DNA of 64,000 nucleotides from NCBI GenBank assembly GCA_040753875.1, contig JBFMDV010000036.1, positions 1 to 64,000 of the forward strand, given 5' to 3'. The notes beneath the pieces were generated by a model. It was not told where the DNA came from. It was given only the letters and a program-made list of their open reading frames with translations, and searched no databases. Shown here piece by piece: positions 45,722-54,104 of the stretch. The position numbers and the translations under genes were made by a program. Position 1 is the stretch's first letter. The number at the start of each line of letters is the position of its first letter. This stretch comes from Candidatus Zixiibacteriota bacterium (GTDB taxonomy: Bacteria; Zixibacteria; MSB-5A5; GN15; FEB-12).

Positions 45722-46321
45722 CTAAAGTTCGCTTCGTCCACCGTGCGGGCCGGGAGTCGGGGCATCTTCATCATCATCTTCCATCATCCGCTGCATCATT
45801 CTCCCACGACGGTCATTGCGCATATCTTTGAGCATCCCAAGCTGCTTTTCGTTCAATACGCCTTTAGCCTGGCGCAGATGTGCGGCGTGCATCTTGGCCA
45901 CATCGGCTTTCATCTTCGCAGCCTGATCGATGGCCGCGTTGATTTCCTGTTCGGAAGTCTTGTCGTCCCGCATAAGATCTTTGAGACGAACATTGGCCTT
46001 CTGCACAGCGGCCCGAGCGTCAATTGCCTGAAGCTGAAAATCGGTGTGCATCTTTTCGAGTTGCGCTTTCTGCTGATCGGTCAGTTCCAGCTTGTCGGCC
46101 ATGCCGAGGATCATGCCGATCCCGGCCCCGCCGCCCATTCCCTGCCGCCCCATGTGTCCCATCCGACCCATTCCGCAACCGTTACAATCATGGCGCATCC
46201 CCATTCCAGGCCCTTTACCGTCGCACATTGCTCCCATGCCCGCTCCCGGTCCAGGCTGGGCGTACACCAGCATCGCCACGAGTGCGACCGCCGCCGCTGT
46301 CATCAACAAGATCCGTTTCAT
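45722..46321 (-). CDS. Periplasmic Spy/CpxP-like protein with Met/His/Cys-rich segment
   Basis: The 199-residue protein has a signal peptide (1-21) and an unusual Gly/Met/His/Cys-rich stretch (about 24-73, e.g. GMRHDCNGCGMGRMGHMGRQ) likely to bind a soft metal. It continues with LTXXQ-type helices: LELTDQQKAQLEKM and LNEKQLGMLKDM. The family includes Spy, CpxP and ZraP, periplasmic chaperones or metal sensors. It is the last gene of the sigma/anti-sigma operon. Confidence 0.82.
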   Translation of the reverse strand: MKRILLMTAAAVALVAMLVYAQPGPGAGMGAMCDGKGPGMGMRHDCNGCGMGRMGHMGRQGMGGGAGIGMILGMADKLELTDQQKAQLEKMHTDFQLQAIDARAAVQKANVRLKDLMRDDKTSEQEINAAIDQAAKMKADVAKMHAAHLRQAKGVLNEKQLGMLKDMRNDRRGRMMQRMMEDDDEDAPTPGPHGGRSEL

Positions 46322-46374
46322 TTGTTCATTGCTCCTTTCATTGTTTCTCTTAACGAATGTTCATCGAATGCATT

Positions 46375-47025
46375 TCAACTGTCGCTGTTATCTCCGCCCG
46401 GATTCCCCATCGGTCCCATCCGCTCGCGGAACTCCCGCACCCGCTCCAGAAGCTCGAGCTCGAACCGCTCCTGAAACAGGATGAACTTGGCCAACTGGTC
46501 CGGATCAAGCACCTGCTTCATTTGATTCAGAAACTGCTGTCTGGCCTCCCGGTGTTTCCCCTCGAGGTCCACCAACTTGGCGGTAACGGCATCAATCTTT
46601 CGCGCATCAACCGTGTGCGCTTTCACTTCTTGTGATAGCTCCCTCACTGTCTGCGCCCGCTCCCTCTCGATCGCCCGCATATCCCTCCGCAAACCGCGGA
46701 ACGACTCCACGAACCTGCTCTCCTGATCCTCTCTCAGGTCGAGCAATTCCAATAGCTTGAGCAGTCGAAGCTGCTCCAGGTGTTTCCGCCGCTGCTCGAA
46801 ATCCCCCCGCATCCGCCGCTTGACCTGCGTCTGCGCACCTTCACCGGGCTCAGGCAAAGGCTCTTCATCGGCGAGTGCCAGCAGCATCGGTATATCGCAC
46901 ATCGACTGATGGTGCGAGGAATTTCCCGAAGGCACACCCATCGGGCACTCATTCTGGCCGATCGCTATCGCCGGCATCACTAGCAGCATCGCTGCCGTCA
47001 ACAACACAAATATTCTTGTATTCAC
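46375..47025 (-). CDS. Periplasmic Spy/CnrX-like helical protein
   Basis: The 216-residue protein has a signal peptide (1-23) followed by a mostly helical, charged domain. LLKLLELLDLREDQESRFVESF and LDPDQLAKFILFQERFELELLERVREF fit the LTXXQ/heavy-metal-resistance sensor fold. It starts 4 bases inside the anti-sigma gene end, implying translational coupling. Its position between anti-sigma and the Spy-like protein suggests a periplasmic sensor role, as CnrX has for CnrY/CnrH; that is inference. Confidence 0.72.
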   Translation of the reverse strand: MNTRIFVLLTAAMLLVMPAIAIGQNECPMGVPSGNSSHHQSMCDIPMLLALADEEPLPEPGEGAQTQVKRRMRGDFEQRRKHLEQLRLLKLLELLDLREDQESRFVESFRGLRRDMRAIERERAQTVRELSQEVKAHTVDARKIDAVTAKLVDLEGKHREARQQFLNQMKQVLDPDQLAKFILFQERFELELLERVREFRERMGPMGNPGGDNSDS

Positions 47026-47603
47026 AACAAGTCCCCTACCTTGAGATTTGCTTCTAAGTATTTCAGTTCATCTTCGCTGAGCCCGTTCAGCAGCGTATCG
47101 CTCGCCTGCTGGCCGTTCTGGCTCACCAGGTCGTACATCAAAGCGCCCACCGCGTCATCATCGAGACTTTCGTCCGCGGTTCCCAGATCATAGGCGGCAT
47201 CGGTGATACTGTAGACCGCGCTGTCACTCGTATCCACCCCTGCCGATGGCACCGTCGGTGCCATGTCGGAATAATTCAGTGCGCTCAGAATCGCAATCAA
47301 CCCGAGCAAGAGTACGGCCGCTACCGCTGCTGCATACTGAATCCACCGGCGCGGCCGAATATCGGTTATTCGCGTGACGCCAATCCGCTCCTCAATCCGC
47401 GCCACCATTTCATCTTGTTCCGATTTGTCGACAGCGAACAGCGAATCGTTTCCAAGATGGCTGGCCGCGAGCAATAATTCTCCCCATGCCTTCCGACATG
47501 CCTCACAGCCGTTCAGATGCGCCCGGAACTCTTCCGGCAATTGTTCCTGCCCTACATACAGCGCCATCTCATCACGGAATTGTGTGCAGTTCATGGCCGC
47601 CAT
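47022..47603 (-). CDS. Anti-sigma factor with zf-HC2 zinc finger
   Basis: The 193-residue protein has a zf-HC2 zinc-binding anti-sigma domain (H-x3-C-x2-C in AHLNGCEACRKAW, plus C6). A single transmembrane helix follows (AAAVAAVLLLGLIAILSAL, about 92-110), then an acidic periplasmic domain ending LSEDELKYLEANLKVGDLL. It should hold the ECF sigma factor inactive at the membrane. Two ATGs are possible (47603 and 47594); both overlap the sigma gene. Confidence 0.86.
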   Translation of the reverse strand: MAAMNCTQFRDEMALYVGQEQLPEEFRAHLNGCEACRKAWGELLLAASHLGNDSLFAVDKSEQDEMVARIEERIGVTRITDIRPRRWIQYAAAVAAVLLLGLIAILSALNYSDMAPTVPSAGVDTSDSAVYSITDAAYDLGTADESLDDDAVGALMYDLVSQNGQQASDTLLNGLSEDELKYLEANLKVGDLL

Positions 47604-48220
47604 CCCCGTTTCTCCGCGTACTCGCGAAGTTTCGCAACGGCTTCTCTATAGTTGGTCTTGACTGTACCTAATGCCCGATCTGTAGCATTTGATATCTCTT
47701 CAAATGACATCTGGCGATAAAACCGAAGCTCGAACACTGCCCGCTGTTGCGGCGGAAGTTCGTTCATGAACGCCAGCACATCCTGCCGAAGTTCTTCGCG
47801 GGCGAGCGCCTTTTCCGGCGAGCCGTAGTCCGGCGCCATGATCTGTTCGTCCTGAATGCTATCGAGTGGAGCCGCTTTGCGTGATTCCAAAAAGTTGAGG
47901 CATTTATTAATCGCGATGCGGTACAGCCAGCTTTCGAATTTCGAGTCTCCCCGGAATTTCGCCAGGTTCTCCCAGGCCGACACGAACGATTCCTGCGCCA
48001 GATCGTGGGCGGAATCCCGGTTGCCGGTCATTCGATATGTCAGAGCCACTACCGCGTTCATGTTCTTTCTTACCAGGTCCGAAAACGCCTGCCTATCTCC
48101 TCGGCGGGCTTTTTCGACCAGTTCGTCTGTCTTTCCATGGTCCACACTTGCCACGTTGCTAATTTCTGAGAGTAAGACAGACCGGGCCAGAAAAAGATTA
48201 ATGGGGGTTTGGCGCTTCAT
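47591..48220 (-). CDS. ECF-type RNA polymerase sigma factor
   Basis: The 209-residue protein has sigma region 2 (RGDRQAFSDLVRKNMNAVVALTYRMTGN and DLAQESFVSAWENLAKF) and region 4 (LPPQQRAVFELRFYRQMSFEEIS, ATDRALGTVKTNYREA). It has no region 1 or 3. The gene overlaps the anti-sigma gene by 13 bases, the usual arrangement. It probably directs its own four-gene operon in response to envelope or metal stress. A region of about 250 bases without genes precedes it. Confidence 0.92.
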   Translation of the reverse strand: MKRQTPINLFLARSVLLSEISNVASVDHGKTDELVEKARRGDRQAFSDLVRKNMNAVVALTYRMTGNRDSAHDLAQESFVSAWENLAKFRGDSKFESWLYRIAINKCLNFLESRKAAPLDSIQDEQIMAPDYGSPEKALAREELRQDVLAFMNELPPQQRAVFELRFYRQMSFEEISNATDRALGTVKTNYREAVAKLREYAEKRGWRP

Positions 48221-48477
48221 GTGGGCTCATGATACAAAGGATCGGCCCTCTCGCCGCTCCCCGGAACTGCTTTAACGGTAACGACTTGTAGCTGTCTGCG
48301 GGCGACGGACCAACCATAAATGGTGGGTCACCAGCCTATGGCAGTACTGCCACCACACCGAACTCCCCTCACGAGAAAACGCTCTATAACTTGCCGCTTG
48401 ACCGGCTCAGGGGCCAATCGCCTTGTTAAGCGAATACCTGGCGGATGAGTGCATACGAGAGCACTTGTCCGATCAGG

Positions 48478-50391
48478 TTACACCTTGATACTCTCGCTTG
48501 AGTCCCCATCCTTCAATCGGAAGCGGCTCAACCTCATTATGCCAAGGAAAAGCAAATGCGCCTTTCCCAGGTCGTATGCGCTCCGAGTCATCAAACAATG
48601 GGCAATCTTATGACGAAGATTGATCCCTGATTTCTCCACCAGAAGATATTTGAGGAATTCGATTTCAGTCTTTCCCAAGAGCTGTTCAAAGATGGGTTCT
48701 CTCAGCAGCCTATTGATGTCCTTTTCGTATGTAACCATCAAGCCGGAGCTCTCTTCTGGCTTGTCGAAAGTTGTTATCACCCCATTCAACTTACAGAGAT
48801 CCCGGACTATGCCTTCGAATTTAACCGTCAAGGAGTCAATTACAAGCACCAACTCTGACGGCTCCGGCTTTCCTTCAAGGTAGTCTCGAAGAACCGCTTC
48901 ATATGCTCTTAGGCCCGGTTGGAGCAAATCGATCCATCGGTACTCGATGACTTTCTCTGCCACAATATAGCTGACAGGTTGACAGTACCACGATTTCTGC
49001 TCCAATGCATTGAACAGCGACTCGCAATTAAGTTTTCCTGATGAAAAACAAGCACATATCACCTCATGAATCAGATGAAGCTTGTCCCTCCTGATGTAAG
49101 AATCGTACAAATTCAAGAACTCCCGTCGCTCTTTTTGTTCGGGCGTTACAATGTGCTGCACGACATGTCCCCGCGAATCCATAACTGTGCTGTTCATCAA
49201 GGAAGTCAAAGGATGATTCTTTAGACTCTCCTTCGCCGTCGTTGATACGTCGTCAGGGTCTGGCAATAGCCCCGTGTCTACGACGAGTCTCCCGACGATT
49301 TCATCAATTTCCTTCGTGGCCAGTTCACGACCAATTGCCTTACACCATTCCAAGTGCTCAGTCAGGTCTACCTTAGTCTCGACCGTCTGAAGCTGGATTT
49401 TCTTGGCGAACTCCTCGCGTTTCTTCTCAAGCTCCTGGACCTTCTCCGACACTTTTGCCTTTCGGTAGTACCGCAACGCCTCCTCGCAGAAGTGTCCCGC
49501 CGCCATAGATTCATTTCCCCGTCGTATCATTAACTCCTCGAAGGCTTGCGCAATGAGCAGGTACCAAGCAGAAGTGTCCCGCCGCTCAGCCGTTACCAAG
49601 CCCAGCTTCTTATCTGCGGATTCGCCCAGTTCGTACATTGTGATCGCGTTGTGGATATTCGTATTCTTGTAGTGTTCTGCAGTAGCAAGACAGAATGGCG
49701 GTATAGACCTTAGTTCCGACTCAGTGAAGTTTCTCTTGCTGTCGAGTATCAGCGCTATAAGATCATGTCGGAGTCTGAACCAAGATGGGCTTTTCGGATC
49801 ATAGTCCTTAAGCAGCCGGAATAGTTCTGATTTGGGCCGTGCTAAGTCAAATTTGCACTGCACAGCCAAAAGAAAGGATGCCTTCACAACTGCAATCAAC
49901 TCGTGCCCATTCCCGGTTCGCCCGTGGTCTGTCAGCGCCCGTTCGATGATCGGAATAGCAAGAAGGTAAGCGTCAACTGCATCTTGTGCGTACTGGCTGT
50001 TCTTGGTTGGTCCTTGCCATAGCAAGTGGGCATACCTTGCCTTTAAGACTGGGTGCGTAACCGTCAGGAGGCGAGCTCCAAAGTGGTCAAAGGCAGCTGC
50101 TTCAAGCTTCTCTAAGTCTGGATATACTACCGTGTCGCCTTTGTCGTTAGTGCCGGAAAACTGCCAGTGGAGAATACCATCTTTGAGGACGGCATCGAAT
50201 GCGTTCATCTCCCACCAGGCTTCGGATAGCTCGGCTTTCTTATCTGCCGCCTTGAACTGCTCTGCAAGCGGCTTCAACAAGTCTGACCCCTCGGAGATAT
50301 CTCGCAGGTCTTCGACGTGATCATCAAGCCAGGCATAGAAGTCTGCGAGGCTCACAAATTCTGGTCGGTCTGTCGACATCGATACTTCCAT
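48478..50391 (-). CDS. DUF4209-like protein with C-terminal HEPN-type RX4H motif
   Basis: The 637-residue cytoplasmic protein is mostly helical. The N-terminal ~130 residues look like a separate domain, the middle has TPR-like helices and a coiled coil (about 315-335, EKVQELEKKREEFAKK), and the C-terminal ~220 residues resemble DUF4209. Near the end, R593-HKIA-H598 matches the R-x4-6-H nuclease motif of HEPN domains. Base composition is visibly more AT-rich than neighbours, and it stands alone between repeat clusters, suggesting horizontal acquisition. A toxin or defence role is possible but unproven. Confidence 0.6.
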   Translation of the reverse strand: MEVSMSTDRPEFVSLADFYAWLDDHVEDLRDISEGSDLLKPLAEQFKAADKKAELSEAWWEMNAFDAVLKDGILHWQFSGTNDKGDTVVYPDLEKLEAAAFDHFGARLLTVTHPVLKARYAHLLWQGPTKNSQYAQDAVDAYLLAIPIIERALTDHGRTGNGHELIAVVKASFLLAVQCKFDLARPKSELFRLLKDYDPKSPSWFRLRHDLIALILDSKRNFTESELRSIPPFCLATAEHYKNTNIHNAITMYELGESADKKLGLVTAERRDTSAWYLLIAQAFEELMIRRGNESMAAGHFCEEALRYYRKAKVSEKVQELEKKREEFAKKIQLQTVETKVDLTEHLEWCKAIGRELATKEIDEIVGRLVVDTGLLPDPDDVSTTAKESLKNHPLTSLMNSTVMDSRGHVVQHIVTPEQKERREFLNLYDSYIRRDKLHLIHEVICACFSSGKLNCESLFNALEQKSWYCQPVSYIVAEKVIEYRWIDLLQPGLRAYEAVLRDYLEGKPEPSELVLVIDSLTVKFEGIVRDLCKLNGVITTFDKPEESSGLMVTYEKDINRLLREPIFEQLLGKTEIEFLKYLLVEKSGINLRHKIAHCLMTRSAYDLGKAHLLFLGIMRLSRFRLKDGDSSESIKV

Positions 50392-50632
50392 AACGTTTCA
50401 TCAAATAGCTTGAATACGCATCAGGACTTCAGTAAAGTAGGTTGGGTTTCGAGCGTCAATAGCCAAGTTCTGGACCAACCGCTTAAAGTATTTTGAAAAT
50501 TCCCTATCGGTCCCGCTTTTGTCGAGCGAGAAACCCGACAGCGGTTGGCCCGTGGTGTCGGGTTTGCCGCCTACGCAGACACAGTATTCGTTGTCAGTCC
50601 AATCCGACAATATGCGCCGTATCAACAAGCCA

Positions 50633-50745
50633 TGTAGGTCAAGACCCCATCATGGGTTCGGCCGCGGGTAGGGGTCTTGACACGTGGGGCAACATTCGTC
50701 AAAACCCCTCGCCACGGAATAGCATCGTTGGGGTTTTGACCTACA
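50633..50745. repeat. 113-bp palindrome-ended element, copy 1
   Basis: The ends are TGTAGGTCAAGACCCC and GGGGTTTTGACCTACA, 15/16 complementary. Internal GTAGGGGTCTTGACA and GTCAAAACCCCTCG repeat the end sequence, so two nested hairpins are possible. No ORF is inside. The structure is MITE- or REP-doublet-like. Confidence 0.85.
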
Positions 50746-50796
50746 ACAACTCAACAGCATCATGGTCGAGGACCAAGGCAAAGCATAGGCATTCTG

Positions 50797-50910
50797 TGTA
50801 GGTCAAGACCCCATCAGTGGTTCAAACGTGGGTAGGGGTCTTGACATCTGCGCCAACGAATCGTCACAACCCCTCGCGAGGGAGTGGCATCGTTGGGGTT
50901 TTGACCTACA
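50797..50910. repeat. 114-bp palindrome-ended element, copy 2
   Basis: Same orientation and ends as copy 1, 51 bases downstream. Internal bases differ at many positions while the ends and nested GGGG/CCCC arms are conserved. It ends 24 bases before the DinB-like gene start. Confidence 0.85.
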
Positions 50911-50934
50911 AATCTTGATTACAAAGGAGGTGCA

Positions 50935-51435
50935 GTGAACATTCGCGACATTCGTACGCTCTACGACTACAACTATTGGGCGACACGACAGATCCTGGCA
51001 GCCGCCGCGCACGTGAGCTCGGAGCAATTTGTAGCCGCAACCGCCCATAGCTTCGGCAGCCTGCGCGGGACACTCGTGCATATCCTGGACTCCGAGTGCG
51101 GCTGGCGTATGCTGTGTCAACACCAGACCCTCAAATCCTTCGGGGCGATGGATGAAGGTGATTTCCCAACCCTCGACGTATTGCAGCAGCGATGGAATGA
51201 GGAAGAACGCGCCATGCGGGACTACCTCGCCGGCCTCACCGACAACGATCTGACCGGTTACGTGCGATACACGACGGACGAGGGGGACAAGCGGGAACGG
51301 CTGCTGTGGCATTGCCTGCTGCATGTCGTCAACCACGGAACACATCACCGGAGCGATGCCGCAGCAATCCTGAGGGAGTACGGTCACCCACCGGAAGGCT
51401 TGGATTTCACGGCCTTCTTGAACGAACAGCGCTGA
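50935..51435 (+). CDS. DinB-family protein
   Basis: The 166-residue four-helix protein starts at GTG with a strong SD (AAAGGAGGT). The DinB metal triad His residues appear in GTLVHILDSECGW and LLHVVNHGTHHRSDAAAILREYG. The family includes bacillithiol transferases and damage-induced proteins; the substrate cannot be told. It lies in a repeat-rich accessory region. Confidence 0.88.
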   Translation: MNIRDIRTLYDYNYWATRQILAAAAHVSSEQFVAATAHSFGSLRGTLVHILDSECGWRMLCQHQTLKSFGAMDEGDFPTLDVLQQRWNEEERAMRDYLAGLTDNDLTGYVRYTTDEGDKRERLLWHCLLHVVNHGTHHRSDAAAILREYGHPPEGLDFTAFLNEQR

Positions 51436-51465
51436 GGGTTATGTCGCAAATCGGTCGCCTGTACA

Positions 51466-51638
51466 CGGTTCGAGCGAAGTCGAGAACCGAACCATGGCTA
51501 ATCGCGTCTCGTCTGCGCTCGACGCGACGAAAACGACGGGGCTGTACCACCTTCAGTTCGAGCCCTCTTGCGTCGGTTCGAGCGAAGTCGAGAACCGAAC
51601 CAAGGCTGAACGCGTCTCGTCTGCGCTCGACGCGACGA
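51466..51638. repeat. Dispersed GGTTCGAGCGAAG hairpin repeat, two units
   Basis: Units start at 51466 and 51572, each with CGAGCGAAGTCGAGA and TCTCGTCTGCGCTCGA arms. An extra CAGTTCGAGCCCTCTTGCGT spacer lies between. Same family as 16112-16360. Confidence 0.85.
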
Positions 51639-51661
51639 AAGGAACAATGTGACTTGTAGCG

Positions 51662-51973
51662 ATGAAACGACCTTGTGTATACATTCTGAAGTGCGTTGAC
51701 GGCCTGTACTATACTGGGTCTACAACCAACCTCGAGCAGCGATTGCGTCAGCATGAAGCCGGCGTCGCTGACTCATTTACAGCTCGGCGCCTACCCGTTG
51801 AGCTTGTGTACTGCCTGGAGTTTCAGACAATTCGAGAGGCAGCAGAAGCCGAGAAAAGGATCAAAGACTGGTCACGAGCCAAAAAGGAAGCTCTAATGAG
51901 AAATGACACTGACGCCTTGAAGGCCCTTTCTGCTTGTAAGAACGCGTCACACTATCAGCGTTCCAAGAGTTAG
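51662..51973 (+). CDS. GIY-YIG nuclease superfamily protein
   Basis: The 103-residue single-domain protein is of the UPF0213/YhbQ type. The GIY-YIG equivalents are VYILKCVDGLYYTGST, followed by NLEQRLRQHEAG (Arg and His) and the late Glu in EAAEAEKRIKDWSRAKKEAL. Such stand-alone proteins are common and often sit in mobile or repeat-rich DNA. It is flanked on both sides by the dispersed hairpin repeat. Confidence 0.9.
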   Translation: MKRPCVYILKCVDGLYYTGSTTNLEQRLRQHEAGVADSFTARRLPVELVYCLEFQTIREAAEAEKRIKDWSRAKKEALMRNDTDALKALSACKNASHYQRSKS

Positions 51974-51990
51974 AAGGGGTTGGCCAAGGG

Positions 51991-52255
51991 TTCGCGTCTC
52001 GTCTGCGCTCGACGCGACGAGAACAACGCGCCCGCCCCGTCGTCAGTTCGAGCCCTCTTGCGTCGGTCCGAGCCCCCTGCGTCGGTTCGAGCGAAGACGA
52101 GAACCGGACCAAGGTTGATCGCGTCTCGACTGCGCTCGACGCGACGAAAGGAACGGGGCAGACCCGCTGTCGGTTCGAGCCCTCTTGCGTCGGTTCGAGC
52201 ACCCCCGTCGTCGGTTCGAGCGTCACCGTCGGTTCGAGCGAAGTCGAGAACCGAA
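51991..52255. repeat. Degenerate cluster of the dispersed hairpin repeat
   Basis: A half unit (51991-52020), a full unit (about 52081-52149) and several short CGTCGGTTCGAGC units near 52041, 52060, 52169, 52188, 52209 and 52228. The short units lack the second arm, as if expanded or eroded. With the neighbouring terminator it fills the 366-base gap before mreB. Confidence 0.8.
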
Positions 52256-52288
52256 CTTCATACCACGCTTTTTGTCGCAGTACCAAAC

Positions 52289-52314
52289 AAAAAAACAGGC
52301 GCCGAGGGCGCCTG
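52289..52314 (-). terminator. Rho-independent terminator of mreB
   Basis: On the minus strand CAGGCGCC and GGCGCCTG pair perfectly over a 3-base loop, followed by a run of seven T. Confidence 0.9.
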
Positions 52315-52339
52315 CGTTACATTCGATTGATAGTTCTTG

Positions 52340-53407
52340 TCAGTCCTTGCGGCTCTTCTCGAGTACCTTCGAGTACTTCTCGAAATTCTCGAGCACCTTG
52401 CCCGTGCCGCGTACCACGCAGGTCAGCGGGTCCTCGGCGACATTCACCGGGAGGTTCGTCTCCTGCCGGAGTCGCTTATCGAGATTGCGAAGAAGCGCGC
52501 CGCCGCCGGTCAGGATAATGCCGCGCTCCAGAATGTCTGAGGCTAGTTCTGGAGGGGTCTGCTCAAGGGTCTGGCGTACTGCCTCGACCACGATATTGAT
52601 CGTCTCTTCCAGCGCCTCGCGTATCTGCACCGAGGAAATTTTGAGATTCTTGGGGACACCCGCCACCAGATCGCGGCCACGGACTTCCATGGAGAGCTCT
52701 TTCTCCATCGGGAATGCCGAGCCGATTTTGATCTTGATATCCTCGGCGGTCAGTTCGCCGATCAGCAGGTTGTAATTCTTCTTGAGATAGTTGATGATGG
52801 CATCGTTGAACTCATCACCGGCCACGCGGATAGAGGTATCGTTGACAATCCCGTTAAGCGCAATCACCGCGATCTCCGAGGTACCGCCGCCGATATCGAT
52901 CACCATTATGCCGGTGGGCTGGTCAACCGGAAGTCCCACACCAATTGCAGCCGCCATCGGCTCGGAGAGCAGATACACCTCGCGGGCGCCGGCATTCTCG
53001 GCCGAGTCGCGCACCGCGCGTTTCTCCACCTCGGTTATCCCTGATGGCACCGAGATAACCACGCGGGGTTTCATCAGGTACCGGTGTTTGACCACCCGGC
53101 GGAGAAAATCCGCAATCAGTTTTTCGGAGATTTCAAAATCGGCGATCACGCCGTCTTTGAGCGGACGGACGGCTTCGATTCCGCCCGGCGTGCGCCCCAT
53201 CATTTCCTTGGCTGCCGAGCCGATCGCCAGCACCTTGCCGGAGCTTTTTTCGACCGCGACTACCGATGGTTCATTGAGTACGATCCCCTGGTTGCGCACA
53301 TACACGAGGGTATTGGCTGTCCCGAGGTCAATCCCGATGTCATTAGACAGAACGTCGAAAAATCCCACGCGCTTTTCCTGTTCAGGTTGTGTCAATACCG
53401 CCGGCAT
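52340..53407 (-). CDS. mreB: Rod shape-determining protein MreB
   Basis: The 355-residue actin-like filament protein organises cell-wall synthesis. The phosphate-1 loop is [16 protein letters not shown], phosphate-2 is [15 protein letters not shown], and the adenosine motif is LTGGGALL. About 20 extra N-terminal residues precede the fold. It stands alone, with its own promoter and terminator; mreC and mreD are not adjacent. Confidence 0.96.
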   Translation of the reverse strand: MPAVLTQPEQEKRVGFFDVLSNDIGIDLGTANTLVYVRNQGIVLNEPSVVAVEKSSGKVLAIGSAAKEMMGRTPGGIEAVRPLKDGVIADFEISEKLIADFLRRVVKHRYLMKPRVVISVPSGITEVEKRAVRDSAENAGAREVYLLSEPMAAAIGVGLPVDQPTGIMVIDIGGGTSEIAVIALNGIVNDTSIRVAGDEFNDAIINYLKKNYNLLIGELTAEDIKIKIGSAFPMEKELSMEVRGRDLVAGVPKNLKISSVQIREALEETINIVVEAVRQTLEQTPPELASDILERGIILTGGGALLRNLDKRLRQETNLPVNVAEDPLTCVVRGTGKVLENFEKYSKVLEKSRKD

Positions 53408-53437
53408 ACTTCTTTGTTTCGGCGGTTTTAGGGGAGT

Positions 53438-53466
53438 AGTTTAGGGGGTAATGGGAACAGGGGCAA
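53438..53466 (-). promoter_or_regulatory. Promoter of mreB
   Basis: TTGCCC (53461-53466), a 17-base spacer and TAAACT (53438-53443), about 30 bases before the ATG. Confidence 0.5.
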
Positions 53467-53544
53467 CGAAAAACTGACCGGACCGGCCCCTTTTTGGCAA
53501 GCTTCGGCACAAAGTTCATGCGAGGTAACCCACCGGCGAATCGC

Positions 53545-53573
53545 AAAAAAAACGGGGCCCGCTTTCGGGCCCC
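53545..53573 (-). terminator. Rho-independent terminator of the arsR micro-operon
   Basis: On the minus strand GGGGCCCG-AAAG-CGGGCCCC followed by G and a run of eight T, 25 bases after the micro-ORF stop. Confidence 0.92.
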
Positions 53574-53597
53574 AGGTGTTTGAATCTCTCAAGCCTT

Positions 53598-53672
53598 TTA
53601 ACGTCCTGCCTGGGACGAACATTGCGAGCCGGAGCAGCAGTGGGCTACCCGGGGAATCTGATACCGGATCAT
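53598..53672 (-). CDS. 24-residue Cys-rich micro-ORF coupled to arsR
   Basis: The ATG at 53672 overlaps the arsR stop as ATGA, with SD GGAGG about 7 bases upstream inside the arsR 3' end. The peptide begins MIRYQIPRVAHCCSGSQC and ends in Arg, with three Cys and one His in eight residues (HCCSGSQC). The stop TAA is followed by a strong terminator. The combination of coupling, SD and terminator supports real translation. No known family is recognised. It could be a metal- or metalloid-binding peptide or a regulatory peptide. Confidence 0.55.
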   Translation of the reverse strand: MIRYQIPRVAHCCSGSQCSSQAGR

Positions 53673-54076
53673 GATTGACCTCCTCTCGTCTTGACAGGTT
53701 CAGCTTTGCTTGTCTTATCTGCAGTGCGTCTCGACGCGTTTTGTTTTGTCTTCCTGCCTGATTCCGTCAGGTGGATCGGGACTTTGACACAACAGCAGGG
53801 GAAACAGGCCATAAGTTCGACACAGACATCGCTCAGATGTTCGGCGTTCAACTCGTAGCGGACATGCTGCCCCTTGCGGGTTCGTTTCACCAGCCTGGCC
53901 GAAAGAAGCCCCTGCAGGTGACGGGTAATGGTGGGCTGGGAAAGGTCGAAGAAGTCGACGATCTCCCCTACTGTCCGGGGTTTCGCCTCCAGCATAAGGA
54001 GAATCTTGAGGCGGGTATTGTCGGCCATCGCCTTGAAAGCGGCCGGAAGCCGGGTATTGTCGCAGGTCTTTTTCAT
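53669..54076 (-). CDS. ArsR/SmtB-family transcriptional repressor
   Basis: The 135-residue protein has a winged helix with recognition segment TVGEIVDFFDLSQPTITRHLQGLLSARLV and wing TRKGQHVRYEL. A Cys cluster after the wing (DVCVELMACFPCCC) could be the metal or metalloid sensor site. A basic, Lys/Arg-rich tail of about 35 residues follows. The promoter contains a palindromic operator over the -10 element, so the gene is probably autorepressed. Inducer unknown. Confidence 0.9.
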   Translation of the reverse strand: MKKTCDNTRLPAAFKAMADNTRLKILLMLEAKPRTVGEIVDFFDLSQPTITRHLQGLLSARLVKRTRKGQHVRYELNAEHLSDVCVELMACFPCCCVKVPIHLTESGRKTKQNASRRTADKTSKAEPVKTRGGQS

Positions 54077-54086
54077 ACGTTCATAA

Positions 54087-54104
54087 ACATATACGCATAT
54101 ATGT
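54087..54104. promoter_or_regulatory. Candidate ArsR operator
   Basis: ACATATA-CGCA-TATATGT is a perfect 7-bp inverted repeat of the AT-rich type bound by ArsR/SmtB repressors. It overlaps the -10 box of the arsR promoter. Confidence 0.7.

Larger units (their letters stand above)
50392..50934. other. Intergenic region with two palindromic elements
   Basis: No credible gene is seen. The left half contains a GAAACCCGAC...GTCGGGTTT hairpin near 50530-50570; the right half holds two 113-114-bp palindromic elements described separately. Confidence 0.6.

Noticed and set aside
50401-50628. 75-codon minus-strand ORF downstream of the DUF4209-like gene
   Set aside because: It reads through a GTCGGGTTT hairpin, has no SD and no recognisable features.
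51466-52255. Possible CRISPR array from repeated GTCGGTTCGAGC units
   Set aside because: Spacing is irregular, the intervening sequences are related to each other, and no cas genes are near.
51466-52260. GGTTCGAGC words resembling tRNA T-loops
   Set aside because: They are part of the dispersed hairpin repeat; no acceptor or anticodon arms can be placed around them.
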